From contig JADFZT010000011.1 in assembly GCA_015232395.1 (NCBI GenBank), forward strand, positions 1-64,000: a stretch of DNA of 64,000 nt, written 5' to 3'. The position numbers and the translations under genes were made by a program. The stretch is from Magnetococcales bacterium (GTDB lineage: Bacteria > Pseudomonadota > Magnetococcia > Magnetococcales > JADFZT01). Positions 19,570 to 27,453 of this stretch are shown here, one piece after another. Below the pieces are notes generated by a model that ran no database searches, was not told the origin of the DNA, and worked only from the letters and a program-made list of their open reading frames with translations. The stretch's first letter is position 1; every line of letters begins with the position of its first letter.

Positions 19570-19612
19570 CAAAGAGCCCGTAGCGTTTTCAGCGTTGCGG
19601 GCTCTTTGTGTT
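19570..19612. terminator. Rho-independent terminator
   Basis: CAAAGAGCCCG pairs perfectly with CGGGCTCTTTG across 17 bases and is followed by TGTTTT. It sits 40 bases after the amidotransferase stop and can also serve the opposing minus-strand genes. Confidence 0.8.
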
Positions 19613-19670
19613 TTACGGTGAGTGGGTCTGTTATTCAGGGAATGAATCGATTGGCGTCATGGATGAGTGG

Positions 19671-19946
19671 CTAGGAGTTGGATTTGGTGTGGCTTTTTCC
19701 CCATTGGGCGAGGAGTTCACCCAAAGCGGCCTGGCGATCCTGACCTTCCTTCAGGCTGTGCTGGAATTGATCCAACTTTGATTTCATTTCGTCCAGGGCC
19801 TGCTGATTTTTTCCTTGCAGGGTTTGGAGCTGCTCGGTATTGCGCTGATCCAAAAATCGCAGCTGACCCATGAGATCCCCCTGGATGCGTTTGGTTTCCC
19901 GGGTGATGCGCTTGATGATTTTTTTCTTGAGCTTCTTTTTTTTCAT
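19671..19946 (-). CDS. Small basic coiled-coil protein
   Basis: 91 residues beginning MKKKKLKKKIIKRITRE, then a heptad-rich stretch (GDLMGQLRFLDQRNTEQLQTLQGKNQQALDEMKSKLDQF). No known domain. Its ATG overlaps the stop of the upstream gene as ATGA, so the two are translationally coupled. It is likely a small partner of the membrane protein encoded upstream. Confidence 0.65.
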   Translation of the reverse strand: MKKKKLKKKIIKRITRETKRIQGDLMGQLRFLDQRNTEQLQTLQGKNQQALDEMKSKLDQFQHSLKEGQDRQAALGELLAQWGKSHTKSNS

Positions 19947-21406
19947 GGGGTCTCGATCCCTTTGGAAACCTGGGGATCCCGGCTTGGTTTGAGGGGTCTA
20001 TGGGGGGGTGGACGCAGTAGAAAGGTGGGTGGTCCTCTGGTTTTCATGAGGTAGTCGATATTGATATGGCGCACCCCTGGCAGTAACTCTTTTTTTTCCA
20101 CGGCGCGTTCCACCCAGGTAAGGGGGGCGTGGCCAGTGAGAATGAGATTATTTTCATCCAGCTGCATCCGAACGGTATCGGGGGGGCTCAAGAGTCCTGT
20201 GATGCGTTTGAGTTGAATGGCTTCATCCAGAGAGAGATATTCCCGCCACTGCCAATGGATCCTTTCGGGGGGTTGGGTGAGGCCTGCCAGAACCATCCGG
20301 GGAGGGCGGGCGAGGGGATCCCGCAATCCACTGACTTGGTAGCCGGTGGGGCTTTTGTGCCAATCGAGAATGGCATAGCCGGGCTCGGTGGAGATGCGAT
20401 CCAGATTGGTCTGCCACAGGGCTTGGGCGCGCTTTTGTGTGAGATGCTGTTGATAGGAAAACCATCCGCCAATGGCTCCGACGATCAATATCAACAGGAT
20501 AGCGAGCCAAGGCATTTTTCGCTTTTGGTTTTCCCTGCGATCCTTGCGTTTCAGACACCCTGCCAAGATCGACTGCACCGGGGTCAGGTGGGTGATGTTG
20601 CCGTCAAAGGTTTGCAGCGCCTGCCCATAGAGTATGTGAATCGACTTCATGGCGTCGGCCATGAGGGTGGTGAGGTCTTTGGGATAGCGCCCCCTTACTG
20701 CGAGGGCGAGGACGGCATGGGGGCCGCTTTGGATCAAGAGTGTCAGATCCCCCATTTTCATCGTTTTGAGCTGATCTCCCTCGGCCAGCTGAAAGGAGTC
20801 CCGGACAATCCCCTGAATGGTTGAGAGCATGCCGGAGAGCCCGTCCGGACCCTGGGTGACGGCGCTTTCTGATGCCACATGTCCCACCAGGAGGCTGGTT
20901 TCCTTGTGGATCAGGAAAACCTGCTCGACCTGATAGATCAGATTTTGGCGCAATATATATTGGGCGTAGGGTTGTCCGGCGCGCCAGGCTTTGAAGCGCT
21001 GGGTGATAAAGCGAAAGGAGAGGCTCTGCTCCAATAGATCGTTGAGGGTGTGGAGCATCTCCGTCATGGCTTGGACGATGGATTTGTGCAGCGCTTGACC
21101 GATGATGGGGGAGAAGATGTCGGCGATGAGTGTTGGTTTTTCCCGGACGGTGTGTTGGATGGAATCAGTGATGGTTTCTCCCAGGGCCTTGGGAATCGAC
21201 TGATCCTTGCCACTGCGCAGGATGATCGCCTCGGAGATGATTTCCGCCACCTTGTGGGCGTGCTGACCGGGATCGTTCCAGCTGTCGGAGAGGTTTTTGA
21301 TCTGCTTCCGATCCACTCCCATCAACAGCTCGCGCAGCCGATCCAGCTCTGCCGAGGGAGGCGTGCTGTCAGCTTGGGGTTGCTTGTTTGGGGGCGTGGT
21401 GCTCAT
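19943..21406 (-). CDS. Membrane protein with roadblock-like and BON-like parts (OmpA-type relative lacking OmpA)
   Basis: 487 residues from ATG 21406 (a TTG at 21421 is also possible). It opens with a short motif, ELDRLRELLMGVDRKQI. A helical region (PKALGETITDSIQHTVREKP, PIIGQALHKSI) and a roadblock-like block follow: YQVEQVFLIHKETSLLVGHVAS, GMLSTIQGIVRDSF, MGDLTLLIQSGPHAVLALAVRG. One membrane helix (about 300-318) leads to a periplasmic part ending in a BON-like stretch, LTGHAPLTWVERAVEKKELLPGVRHINIDYL. Similar proteins in cyanobacteria and sulfur bacteria carry a C-terminal OmpA peptidoglycan-binding domain, as I recall them; none is present here. The function is unknown. Confidence 0.65.
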   Translation of the reverse strand: MSTTPPNKQPQADSTPPSAELDRLRELLMGVDRKQIKNLSDSWNDPGQHAHKVAEIISEAIILRSGKDQSIPKALGETITDSIQHTVREKPTLIADIFSPIIGQALHKSIVQAMTEMLHTLNDLLEQSLSFRFITQRFKAWRAGQPYAQYILRQNLIYQVEQVFLIHKETSLLVGHVASESAVTQGPDGLSGMLSTIQGIVRDSFQLAEGDQLKTMKMGDLTLLIQSGPHAVLALAVRGRYPKDLTTLMADAMKSIHILYGQALQTFDGNITHLTPVQSILAGCLKRKDRRENQKRKMPWLAILLILIVGAIGGWFSYQQHLTQKRAQALWQTNLDRISTEPGYAILDWHKSPTGYQVSGLRDPLARPPRMVLAGLTQPPERIHWQWREYLSLDEAIQLKRITGLLSPPDTVRMQLDENNLILTGHAPLTWVERAVEKKELLPGVRHINIDYLMKTRGPPTFLLRPPPHRPLKPSRDPQVSKGIETP

Positions 21407-21537
21407 GAAAGGTAGAGGCAATCCTTGGGCTGCTGGGTCGATTGGTCAAAGGCTGTTTGATATCGGGTGAGGCCAACTGTTTCAGGCCTTATGAGGCATC
21501 ATGGGGAATCACAGGGGATCATCGGCTGCTGGTCCCC

Positions 21538-22116
21538 CTATTTTTCCCCCCCTTTCAGAATATCCGCACCTCGAACCATCATTTCCGCCATGGCTTCTCG
21601 TTCTGCCTGCTGGCGGGTTTGGGCGGTGGTGAGTTCTTTTAGCAGCGCCATCGCTGTTTGGTGTTGTTCGTCGCTGCGGTTGGCCTGGGTGTCGATGGCT
21701 TCTCGAATGCTTTTGGAGAGGGCTTTGAAGTTGGACTTCATATCCTGTTCCAGGGCGTCGAGTTTGGCTGTCATATCCTGGTGCAGGGTATCGACGACGG
21801 CCCCTATCTCTTGTTGCAGGGCGTTTTGATTGGATTTTAGTGCCTTTTGCAGGGTGTCGTTGTTGCTTTTTATCTCCTGCTGAAGGGTGTTGATTTGGTT
21901 GCGGGTTCGTTTTTGGATTTTGACGGCGCTTTGTTCGATCTGTTTGGTGAGATTGTTGTATTGGCGGTTGGTGGTTTCCTTTTGGGGGCCCACCAGAATA
22001 TCCCGGATTTGATCCAGGCTGGGATCGGTTGGGGCTGGGGTTGGGTCTGGATCAGGGGTGGGGGTGGCGTCAGCGGGTTTGGCGGGGGTGATGTCGGTTT
22101 CCTGGGGGTTGCTCAT
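21538..22116 (-). CDS. Coiled-coil protein sharing the N-terminal LDxIRxxLxG motif
   Basis: 192 residues. A Pro/Asp/Thr-rich N-terminus (TPTPDPDPTPAPTDPS) is followed by LDQIRDILVGPQKE, a motif shared in form with the next gene downstream. A long predicted coiled coil comes next, with repeating LQQEIKSN and LQKALKSN units, and the end is GADILKGGEK. No enzyme domain is seen. The 131-base gap and shared motif suggest it acts with the membrane protein and small coiled-coil protein encoded downstream. Confidence 0.65.
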   Translation of the reverse strand: MSNPQETDITPAKPADATPTPDPDPTPAPTDPSLDQIRDILVGPQKETTNRQYNNLTKQIEQSAVKIQKRTRNQINTLQQEIKSNNDTLQKALKSNQNALQQEIGAVVDTLHQDMTAKLDALEQDMKSNFKALSKSIREAIDTQANRSDEQHQTAMALLKELTTAQTRQQAEREAMAEMMVRGADILKGGEK

Positions 22117-22205
22117 GGGGAGTGGCTCCTGATGGTGTAAGGTTCGGCCTGATGATAGCAGATTCTTGTTTTTAGAAAAGAATCAACAGAAGGGGGAGCC
22201 GCTCT

Positions 22206-22868
22206 CTATTCAAAAAAGATGTAGTCGTAGTCGCCGGTGTAGCCACATTTTTCATACCACCAGAGCCACTCTTCGGGGGTGAGGAAGGCTTCACAGGTGA
22301 GTTGCCAGTAGAGCAGGTTGGCTTTTTCCGTTTCGTTGCGATAGGACTCGACGACGATGAGTTTTTTATCTCGTCCCACGCGTTCTATTTCCCGGATGGC
22401 TCGGTCGAGGTCGAAGCAGTGGAGGTTGTGGAGGGTGGTGATGGAAAAGACGAAGTCGAAGCTGTTGTCTTCAAAGGGGAGTTGGATGGCGTTGCCTTGA
22501 TGCAGGAAGGGTTGCACTTCTTTTTTGGCGTGTTGGATGGCGTAGGGGGAGATATCGAGTCCGGATACTTCGATGCCGGGGATGGCTTGGGTGAATTCGT
22601 GGAGGAGGAAGGCTTTGCCGCAGCCTACGTCGAGGATTCGGTCTCCGGCTTTGAGTTTGTAGTGTTTGGCCATTTCCTGTGCGACTGGCAGCCATCGTCC
22701 GTCGTAGTGGTAGCCGCCGTAGCCGTAGTGGCGTTCGCCATCCCAGTATTCTTTGTCCCATTTTTTAGCGATGGTGGCGCAGTGGGCTTTGTCGTGATCC
22801 AGCACCCGTTGGCGGTAGTTTCGTTTGGTTCGGGTATGGAGTTTACCGATAAAGTCTACGCGTTCCAT
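22206..22868 (-). CDS. Class I SAM-dependent methyltransferase
   Basis: 220 residues. Motif I is ILDVGCGKAFLLHEF, motif II SGLDISPYAI, then GNAIQLPFEDNSFDFVFSITTLHNL. These define a Rossmann-type methyltransferase. The N-terminal 70 residues are rich in Tyr, His and Trp (KEYWDGERHYGYGGYHYDG). The substrate is unknown; it is separated from the sugar cluster by repeat DNA but lies in the same orientation, so a sugar or lipid substrate is plausible. Confidence 0.8.
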   Translation of the reverse strand: MERVDFIGKLHTRTKRNYRQRVLDHDKAHCATIAKKWDKEYWDGERHYGYGGYHYDGRWLPVAQEMAKHYKLKAGDRILDVGCGKAFLLHEFTQAIPGIEVSGLDISPYAIQHAKKEVQPFLHQGNAIQLPFEDNSFDFVFSITTLHNLHCFDLDRAIREIERVGRDKKLIVVESYRNETEKANLLYWQLTCEAFLTPEEWLWWYEKCGYTGDYDYIFFE

Positions 22869-22886
22869 GTTGTTCTTCCTTTGACT

Positions 22887-23060
22887 TTAACTATTAAAAA
22901 AAAAGCGGGGGGGGATTGGGGGGGATTCTTCCTCCCCAAGGTCTTTCCTTTGATCTTGATTTTGTTTCTCATCCTTTGATCTTGATTTTGTTTCTTATCC
23001 TTTGATTTACAACCCCCCGGGGGTGTGGGGGCGAGCCCCCACGGTCTTTCTTTTGATTTT
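22887..23060. repeat. Inverted copy of the 3.2-3.5 kb repeat block
   Basis: The run AAAAAAAAAGCGGGGGGGG, the CCTCCCCAAGGTCTTTCC module, two TTTGATCTTGATTTTGTTTC units and the GTGGGGGCGAGCCCCCAC hairpin are the reverse complement of the modules at 3195-3469. The two blocks face each other across about 19 kb. Confidence 0.8.
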
Positions 23061-23094
23061 GATCTTGATTTTGTTTGTCATTTTTTGATCTTGT

Positions 23095-23333
23095 TATAGC
23101 AGTTCCATTTGGAAATGATGCATCGTGGTCTCTTCGATAAAAAACCTAAAAACAAAATCAAGACCTTGGGGCTGCGCCCCAAACCCGCTGGATATGGAAA
23201 ATCAAAAGATTAAGTCAAAAGATTAAGTCAAAAGACAAACCGTGGGCTCTGCCCACACCCGGAAGGGAGATAATCCCCCTTCACCCCTAATAGTAAAATC
23301 AAAAGCAAAATCGACAGAGGATCTTTACACTCT
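23095..23333. repeat. Partial MITE end and two further hairpin modules
   Basis: TATAGCAGTTCCATTTGG at 23,095 matches the outer end of the MITE-like element at 24,257. Hairpins TTGGGGC-TGC-GCCCCAA (23,166-23,182) and GTGGGC-TCT-GCCCAC (23,242-23,256) follow, each preceded by GACCTT- or AACCG-like sequence, so they are shorter relatives of the GTGGGGGC module. No gene is seen between 22,869 and 23,333. Confidence 0.6.
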
Positions 23334-24233
23334 TTATTCATCCCCCAGAAGCGAAACAAACCGTTTGCAGGCACTCTCCACATCCAGAGGCATCAATCTG
23401 GTTGCACGGATCCATTTGACCGGGTTCATGGAAATATTCAACGGACGCTCTTCCAAAAAATCAAAATCATTGATTCGACAGTAGGTCACCTTCGGTTCCG
23501 GAAAGACGATCCCCCCCTCTCGCAGATGTGCCAGCAGCCGCCGGAACATGCCTGCCCGACTGATAGCCATGGGTCCGCAAAGGTGAAAGAGGCCGGAAAG
23601 ATCATCCGCCACCAAACGCATCAACCCCGTCGTCACATCTTCCATCAGGACAGGTGAAAACAGTTCATCTTCCGCCAGCCGCTGATGTTCTTCCCGGCGG
23701 AGAGCATCGAACCAGTTGGCCAGCAGCATGCCATCATGGGGCTCAGTACCATAAACTTTGGAAAGCCGGATGATGGCGTGATCCTCCCCTGTTTCCTGAA
23801 GAAACTTTTCCACCGCCACCTTTTGTCGGCCATAGGTGCTTAAAGGATTGGGAACGTCGGATTCGTTATAGTTGCTGCCACAACCATCAAACACCTGATC
23901 GGTGGAGGTGAAAAGGGGTTTGATACCGAGGCTGAGCAACCCTTCAATCAGCTTTTGAATGCCAACGACGTTGATCTCATGGGAGCGGATTTTATCCCGG
24001 GCGCAGGCATCCAGGCGGGTGAGGCCGTGGAGGATCAGAGCGTGGCTGAAGGGGCCGTGCTCCTGGATAAAAGGGGTGAGGGGAGTGGTGGCCGGGTCAA
24101 AGTGAACCATCCCGGGCTGCTCACGGGAATGCCAGGTAGCCACCGCCCGCTCAGGGCCAGCCTGGGCAAAAAGATGCCGACCGATGATGCCGGAGCCACC
24201 GATGATCAAAAAGCGGGAGGGTTGGTTCGACAT
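23334..24233 (-). CDS. Sugar-nucleotide reductase/epimerase of the RfbD-like extended SDR family
   Basis: 299 residues. An NAD(P) Rossmann motif IIGGSGIIGRHLF at the N-terminus, then LFTSTDQVFDG, and the catalytic Y-x3-K in STYGRQKVAVE. The pattern STDQVFDG plus YGRQK is that of dTDP-4-dehydrorhamnose reductase-like enzymes. The C-terminal half (LFHLCGPMAISRAGMFRRLL, then PLDVESACKRF) is also family-like. The substrate is not known. It is probably a late step in the sugar pathway encoded upstream on the same strand, though a MITE-like insertion separates it from that cluster. Confidence 0.82.
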   Translation of the reverse strand: MSNQPSRFLIIGGSGIIGRHLFAQAGPERAVATWHSREQPGMVHFDPATTPLTPFIQEHGPFSHALILHGLTRLDACARDKIRSHEINVVGIQKLIEGLLSLGIKPLFTSTDQVFDGCGSNYNESDVPNPLSTYGRQKVAVEKFLQETGEDHAIIRLSKVYGTEPHDGMLLANWFDALRREEHQRLAEDELFSPVLMEDVTTGLMRLVADDLSGLFHLCGPMAISRAGMFRRLLAHLREGGIVFPEPKVTYCRINDFDFLEERPLNISMNPVKWIRATRLMPLDVESACKRFVSLLGDE

Positions 24234-24256
24234 GTTGCCAAATCCTTGAAGAGGTT

Positions 24257-24494
24257 TATAGCCGTTCCATTTAAAAATTGGAGATGCTTTTCTGACTCGT
24301 CATCCCCGCGAAGGCGGGGATCCAGAAAGTCCAGCGCGCATGTTTCCAAATTTGGCGATACTTTTAGCCCACACCAAGGATCTTGAAAGGTTAAAGTTTT
24401 CTTTGAGTGCGAACCTTGCCTCCCCTGGATTCCCGCTTTCGCGGGAATGACACCTCAAGGGAGGGGTGTCTCATTTTCAGTTGGAATTGCTGTA
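24257..24494. mobile_element. MITE-like element, copy A (238 bp)
   Basis: Outer ends are TATAGCCGTTCCATT and, inverted, TTGGAATTGCTGTA. Inner inverted repeats are CGTCATCCCCGCGAAGGCGG (from 24,298) and CGCTTTCGCGGGAATGACA (to 24,451). No transposase is encoded. The same plan and almost the same length occur at 60,801-61,041, so this is a non-autonomous mobile repeat. The CGTCATYCCCGCGAA palindrome is a widespread proteobacterial repeat. Confidence 0.75.
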
Positions 24495-24505
24495 CTCATT
24501 GCCCA

Positions 24506-25267
24506 TCAGGGTTTGACCAGATATCCCGCCGGGGTGTTGGTCCAGGGGAGTGTTTTGATGATGACCTCGGGCTTGTCGGCAAAAAATTCATCCACCGCCC
24601 GGGTCTCTCCGGGCCAATCCTTGATGGCATATTCATCAAACAACAAAATGCCCCCCCGGGAGAGCCGGGGCCAGAACCCTTCCAGAGCGACCCGGGTGGG
24701 CTGATAGAGATCGCAGTCGAAGTGGATGAGGGAAAAGCGCACCCCAGGGTTTTCGTCGAGAAATTTGGGCACACTCTGCTCGATCTGGCCATCCACCAGT
24801 TTGACCCGTGGCTTCCAGGGGATAAAACGGTCGTCGTCGAAAATATCGATGGCTTCCCGCAGCTCCTGAAGATATTGAGCCGGAGAAAATCCGCCCACCA
24901 CCTTGTTGGCATCCTTTTCGGTATCGCCATCCTCCGGGGAAAAATGGGTAAAGCCCTGCCAGTTGTCAAAGCCGTAGACTGTTTTGGTGCGATCACCAAT
25001 GGCATAGGCCTCCAGCAGGTTGGCCCAGGTCATGAGCCCCAACCCCCGAAAAACCCCCAGCTCCGCAATATCCCCCGGCACCTCCAGGGTTTCCTTGAAG
25101 AGATCGGTATGGGCCAGAAATCGCTTCAACCATTGGCGGCGGCCCAGTACCGGAAAATGCTGGGCCGCTTCCATGGGCGTGATCTGGTGCTTGGCGCAAT
25201 GATCCCGCAGTCGTGCTTCGATTTCAGCGTCGATACCGGTTTTTTTAAAACCATCAAACCTGGCCAT
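24506..25267 (-). CDS. TylF/MycF-like O-methyltransferase
   Basis: 253 residues. The TylF/MycF macrocin O-methyltransferase pattern is clear: GDIAELGVFRGLGLMTWANLLEAY, VYGFDNWQGF, SLIHFDCDLYQPTRVALEGFWPRLSRGGILLFDEYAIKDWPGETRAVDEFF. Members methylate sugar hydroxyls in a metal-dependent way, and many sit in O-antigen loci. It lies 4 bases after a radical SAM gene, so it is likely co-translated. The acceptor is unknown. Confidence 0.87.
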   Translation of the reverse strand: MARFDGFKKTGIDAEIEARLRDHCAKHQITPMEAAQHFPVLGRRQWLKRFLAHTDLFKETLEVPGDIAELGVFRGLGLMTWANLLEAYAIGDRTKTVYGFDNWQGFTHFSPEDGDTEKDANKVVGGFSPAQYLQELREAIDIFDDDRFIPWKPRVKLVDGQIEQSVPKFLDENPGVRFSLIHFDCDLYQPTRVALEGFWPRLSRGGILLFDEYAIKDWPGETRAVDEFFADKPEVIIKTLPWTNTPAGYLVKP

Positions 25268-25271
25268 GGCG

Positions 25272-26279
25272 TTAGGATTCCGTCGAAATAAGGTTGAACG
25301 TTTGATAGGCGTTGAGAGGCTTGGGCTTGCCTACGTGGGGGCTGACAAAGCGGTCGAAAAATTCGGGATCCTCGCCGATGATACAGCGGGGGTGGTCGCC
25401 ACTGAACCAGGCGTTGGTCAACAGATCGGCCCGCATTTTTTGGAGACTTTTGTCCCGAACATTGCCCAGGGAATATTGCAAAAAATTGCAGGGGAGCACT
25501 TCGCCATCCGCCGTAATGCCGATAAAGCGGGTGCCTGCCGGGCAGTTGTCCTCCCCCCCGGTATAGAGATCCCGTTTGACCATCTCCTGGCCGTTGGGAA
25601 GCCTGGGGCTTTTTTCCCGGAGTTTTTGGATATATTGGGCATCCTCCGGGGTGATGAGGAGATCCTTGCGGCCATCCCAGTTGCCCACGGGTTCGGCGAT
25701 CTGCACATCCAGACGAATGCGCTTATTCAGGGCAAAGTCGTAGACCCGCTGGAACCCCTCCTGGTAGAGCGATTGATGGGTAACGACGATGGAGACGCCG
25801 GTGAGGAGCCCTTCGGCCAAAACATGATCGATGGCTTTAAGCACCCGCTGGTAGGAGCCCGGTGCCCGGTCGGCGTCGTGTTCGGCTTCGATGCCGGAAT
25901 CGAGGCTGAAGGTGATTTTGTCCACCTGCCGGGCTTTCAACCAGGCGATGGTTTCCTGATCCATGCGCCAGCCGTTGCTGATGACGTTGATGTAGGTCGC
26001 TTCCGGATGGCAATTTTCCAGAAAAAAGGCCAATCGCTCCTTGTCCTCAATGGGCTCCCCGCCTTGAAAGACATAGTGCATGCAGCCCATCTCGTAGGCT
26101 TCATCAAGCACTCGGGCAACGATGGGCAGCTCCAGAGGGGTTACCTTGGCAAAGGTTTCGGCATAGCACTTGGTGCAGCGCATGGTGCAGCGGGGGGTGG
26201 TGTCAAAGGCGATGGTGCGCAGATCCTCTGGGCGTGCGCTTTTTTCCCGAGCATGGAGCAGTGGTTTTTCGCTGTACAT
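25272..26279 (-). CDS. Radical SAM/SPASM-type enzyme
   Basis: 335 residues from ATG 26279, the first start that gives a normal radical SAM N-terminus (FDTTPRCTMRCTKCYA). The cluster ligands are C31, C35 and C38. FQGGEPIEDKERL and TFSLDSGIEAEHD follow as expected for the barrel. The C-terminus has CPAGTRFIGITADGEVLPCNFLQYSLGNVRD, a SPASM-like auxiliary cluster region. Such enzymes modify peptides, proteins or sugars by radical chemistry. No precursor peptide is seen. Context points to glycan work. Confidence 0.85.
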   Translation of the reverse strand: MYSEKPLLHAREKSARPEDLRTIAFDTTPRCTMRCTKCYAETFAKVTPLELPIVARVLDEAYEMGCMHYVFQGGEPIEDKERLAFFLENCHPEATYINVISNGWRMDQETIAWLKARQVDKITFSLDSGIEAEHDADRAPGSYQRVLKAIDHVLAEGLLTGVSIVVTHQSLYQEGFQRVYDFALNKRIRLDVQIAEPVGNWDGRKDLLITPEDAQYIQKLREKSPRLPNGQEMVKRDLYTGGEDNCPAGTRFIGITADGEVLPCNFLQYSLGNVRDKSLQKMRADLLTNAWFSGDHPRCIIGEDPEFFDRFVSPHVGKPKPLNAYQTFNLISTES

Positions 26280-26334
26280 GGTTAAAAAAATCCCCAAACG
26301 GGTTTGGTTCTGACGGGGCTGTTCATGGGCGCTA

Positions 26335-27453
26335 TCACCTCCGGATAAAACTGAGATATTGCTGTCCCCGGCCAAAAAAAGGGGCAAACCGCGTTAAGGT
26401 TGGAAAACGCTCTTCTCCGAGGGCCGCCTGGAACTCCCTGAGGGCGGCGGCGGTTTCGGTGGCAAAGGGATCAACCAACCCGGCAACCTCCCCCACCAGC
26501 CCCGCTATCCCCTCTCGATTTCCGGTATTCAACTCCCCATAGAGAGCCTCCCCCAGGGGAATAAGGGGTTGGTTGAGTTCAGGGCTTCTGGGAGGATGGA
26601 GAAAGCGATGATCCAGGAGATTGTGGAGGTTTTCGAGATAGCTCTGTCTGACGATCTCATTAAATCCCGGATCCGGATTGTGGATCGACTTATACCAGCG
26701 CCAGTCGGTAAAAAACCGGGGGGAGGCTCCCTGGACATCAAACTGGAGATCATCCCCATCCCGGCTTAAGGCGTCGATGGCGTCCGGTATGGGCAGGAGC
26801 TGGCCGGTGAGGGGTTGCAGAACGTTATCCAGAATCCAATCCCGGATGGGGCGGCTCATGGCGGGCAGAGTGGCCAGATGGGGCTCGAAAAAGGGGATCA
26901 GCTGCGCGACCTTTTGATCGATGGGGGCCTCTTTCGGCAGCCATAAATCAGCGGCAATGCGCCGCAAAATTTCGCTCAGAAAGGAGACGTTATCCATGCA
27001 GGTGATGACCAGGATACCGCCGGGTTTGACATGCCCCGCCACCCGGCGCAAAAACGCCTCGGGGTGGGTCTGCCCGGAGATCACCCCTTCGCAAAAGACC
27101 CCATCATAAAGCCCATCGCTTTGGTAGGATTCAATCAATCCCAGCTCGGTCTGCCAGTTGTCGGCTTTTGGAAAATAGTCCGAGAGGCGCTTGCGGGTCT
27201 CTTGCAGCCCGGTGGGATTACCATCCACCAGTCGATAGTGGCCCGGCGCCAGGCTCAGGGTAAAAAGGGCGTTGTGGCCGCTGCCCGGACCAAACTCCAG
27301 CAGCCGTTTGCCCTGGAGGAGCCCCGGGGGCAGCCCCAGGAGCCGATAGAGGGCGGCCCGGCGGCGGAAGTGGTTGTTTAAATCGGAAATCTCCTGGGCG
27401 ACGGGAGAGATCCGGTTTTCCCGATAATAATCGAGAAAGGGTTGGGGGCTCAT
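26335..27453 (-). CDS. SAM-dependent methyltransferase of the sugar cluster
   Basis: 372 residues from ATG 27453, whose ATGA overlaps the stop of the upstream gene. Motif I is LLEFGPGSGHNALF, with YRLVDGNPTGL next and GVFCEGVISGQTHPEAFLRRVAGHVKPGGILVITCMDNV as the later strands. The N-terminus FLDYYRENRISPVAQEI and a long helical C-terminus (about 200-370) are specific to this subfamily, which I cannot name. The acceptor is unknown. Confidence 0.78.
   Translation of the reverse strand: MSPQPFLDYYRENRISPVAQEISDLNNHFRRRAALYRLLGLPPGLLQGKRLLEFGPGSGHNALFTLSLAPGHYRLVDGNPTGLQETRKRLSDYFPKADNWQTELGLIESYQSDGLYDGVFCEGVISGQTHPEAFLRRVAGHVKPGGILVITCMDNVSFLSEILRRIAADLWLPKEAPIDQKVAQLIPFFEPHLATLPAMSRPIRDWILDNVLQPLTGQLLPIPDAIDALSRDGDDLQFDVQGASPRFFTDWRWYKSIHNPDPGFNEIVRQSYLENLHNLLDHRFLHPPRSPELNQPLIPLGEALYGELNTGNREGIAGLVGEVAGLVDPFATETAAALREFQAALGEERFPTLTRFAPFFGRGQQYLSFIRR

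Noticed and set aside
25272-26279. RiPP maturase with a precursor peptide
   Set aside because: The SPASM-like region would allow it, but no short Cys- or Gly-rich peptide gene lies beside any of the radical SAM genes, and the context is glycan chemistry.
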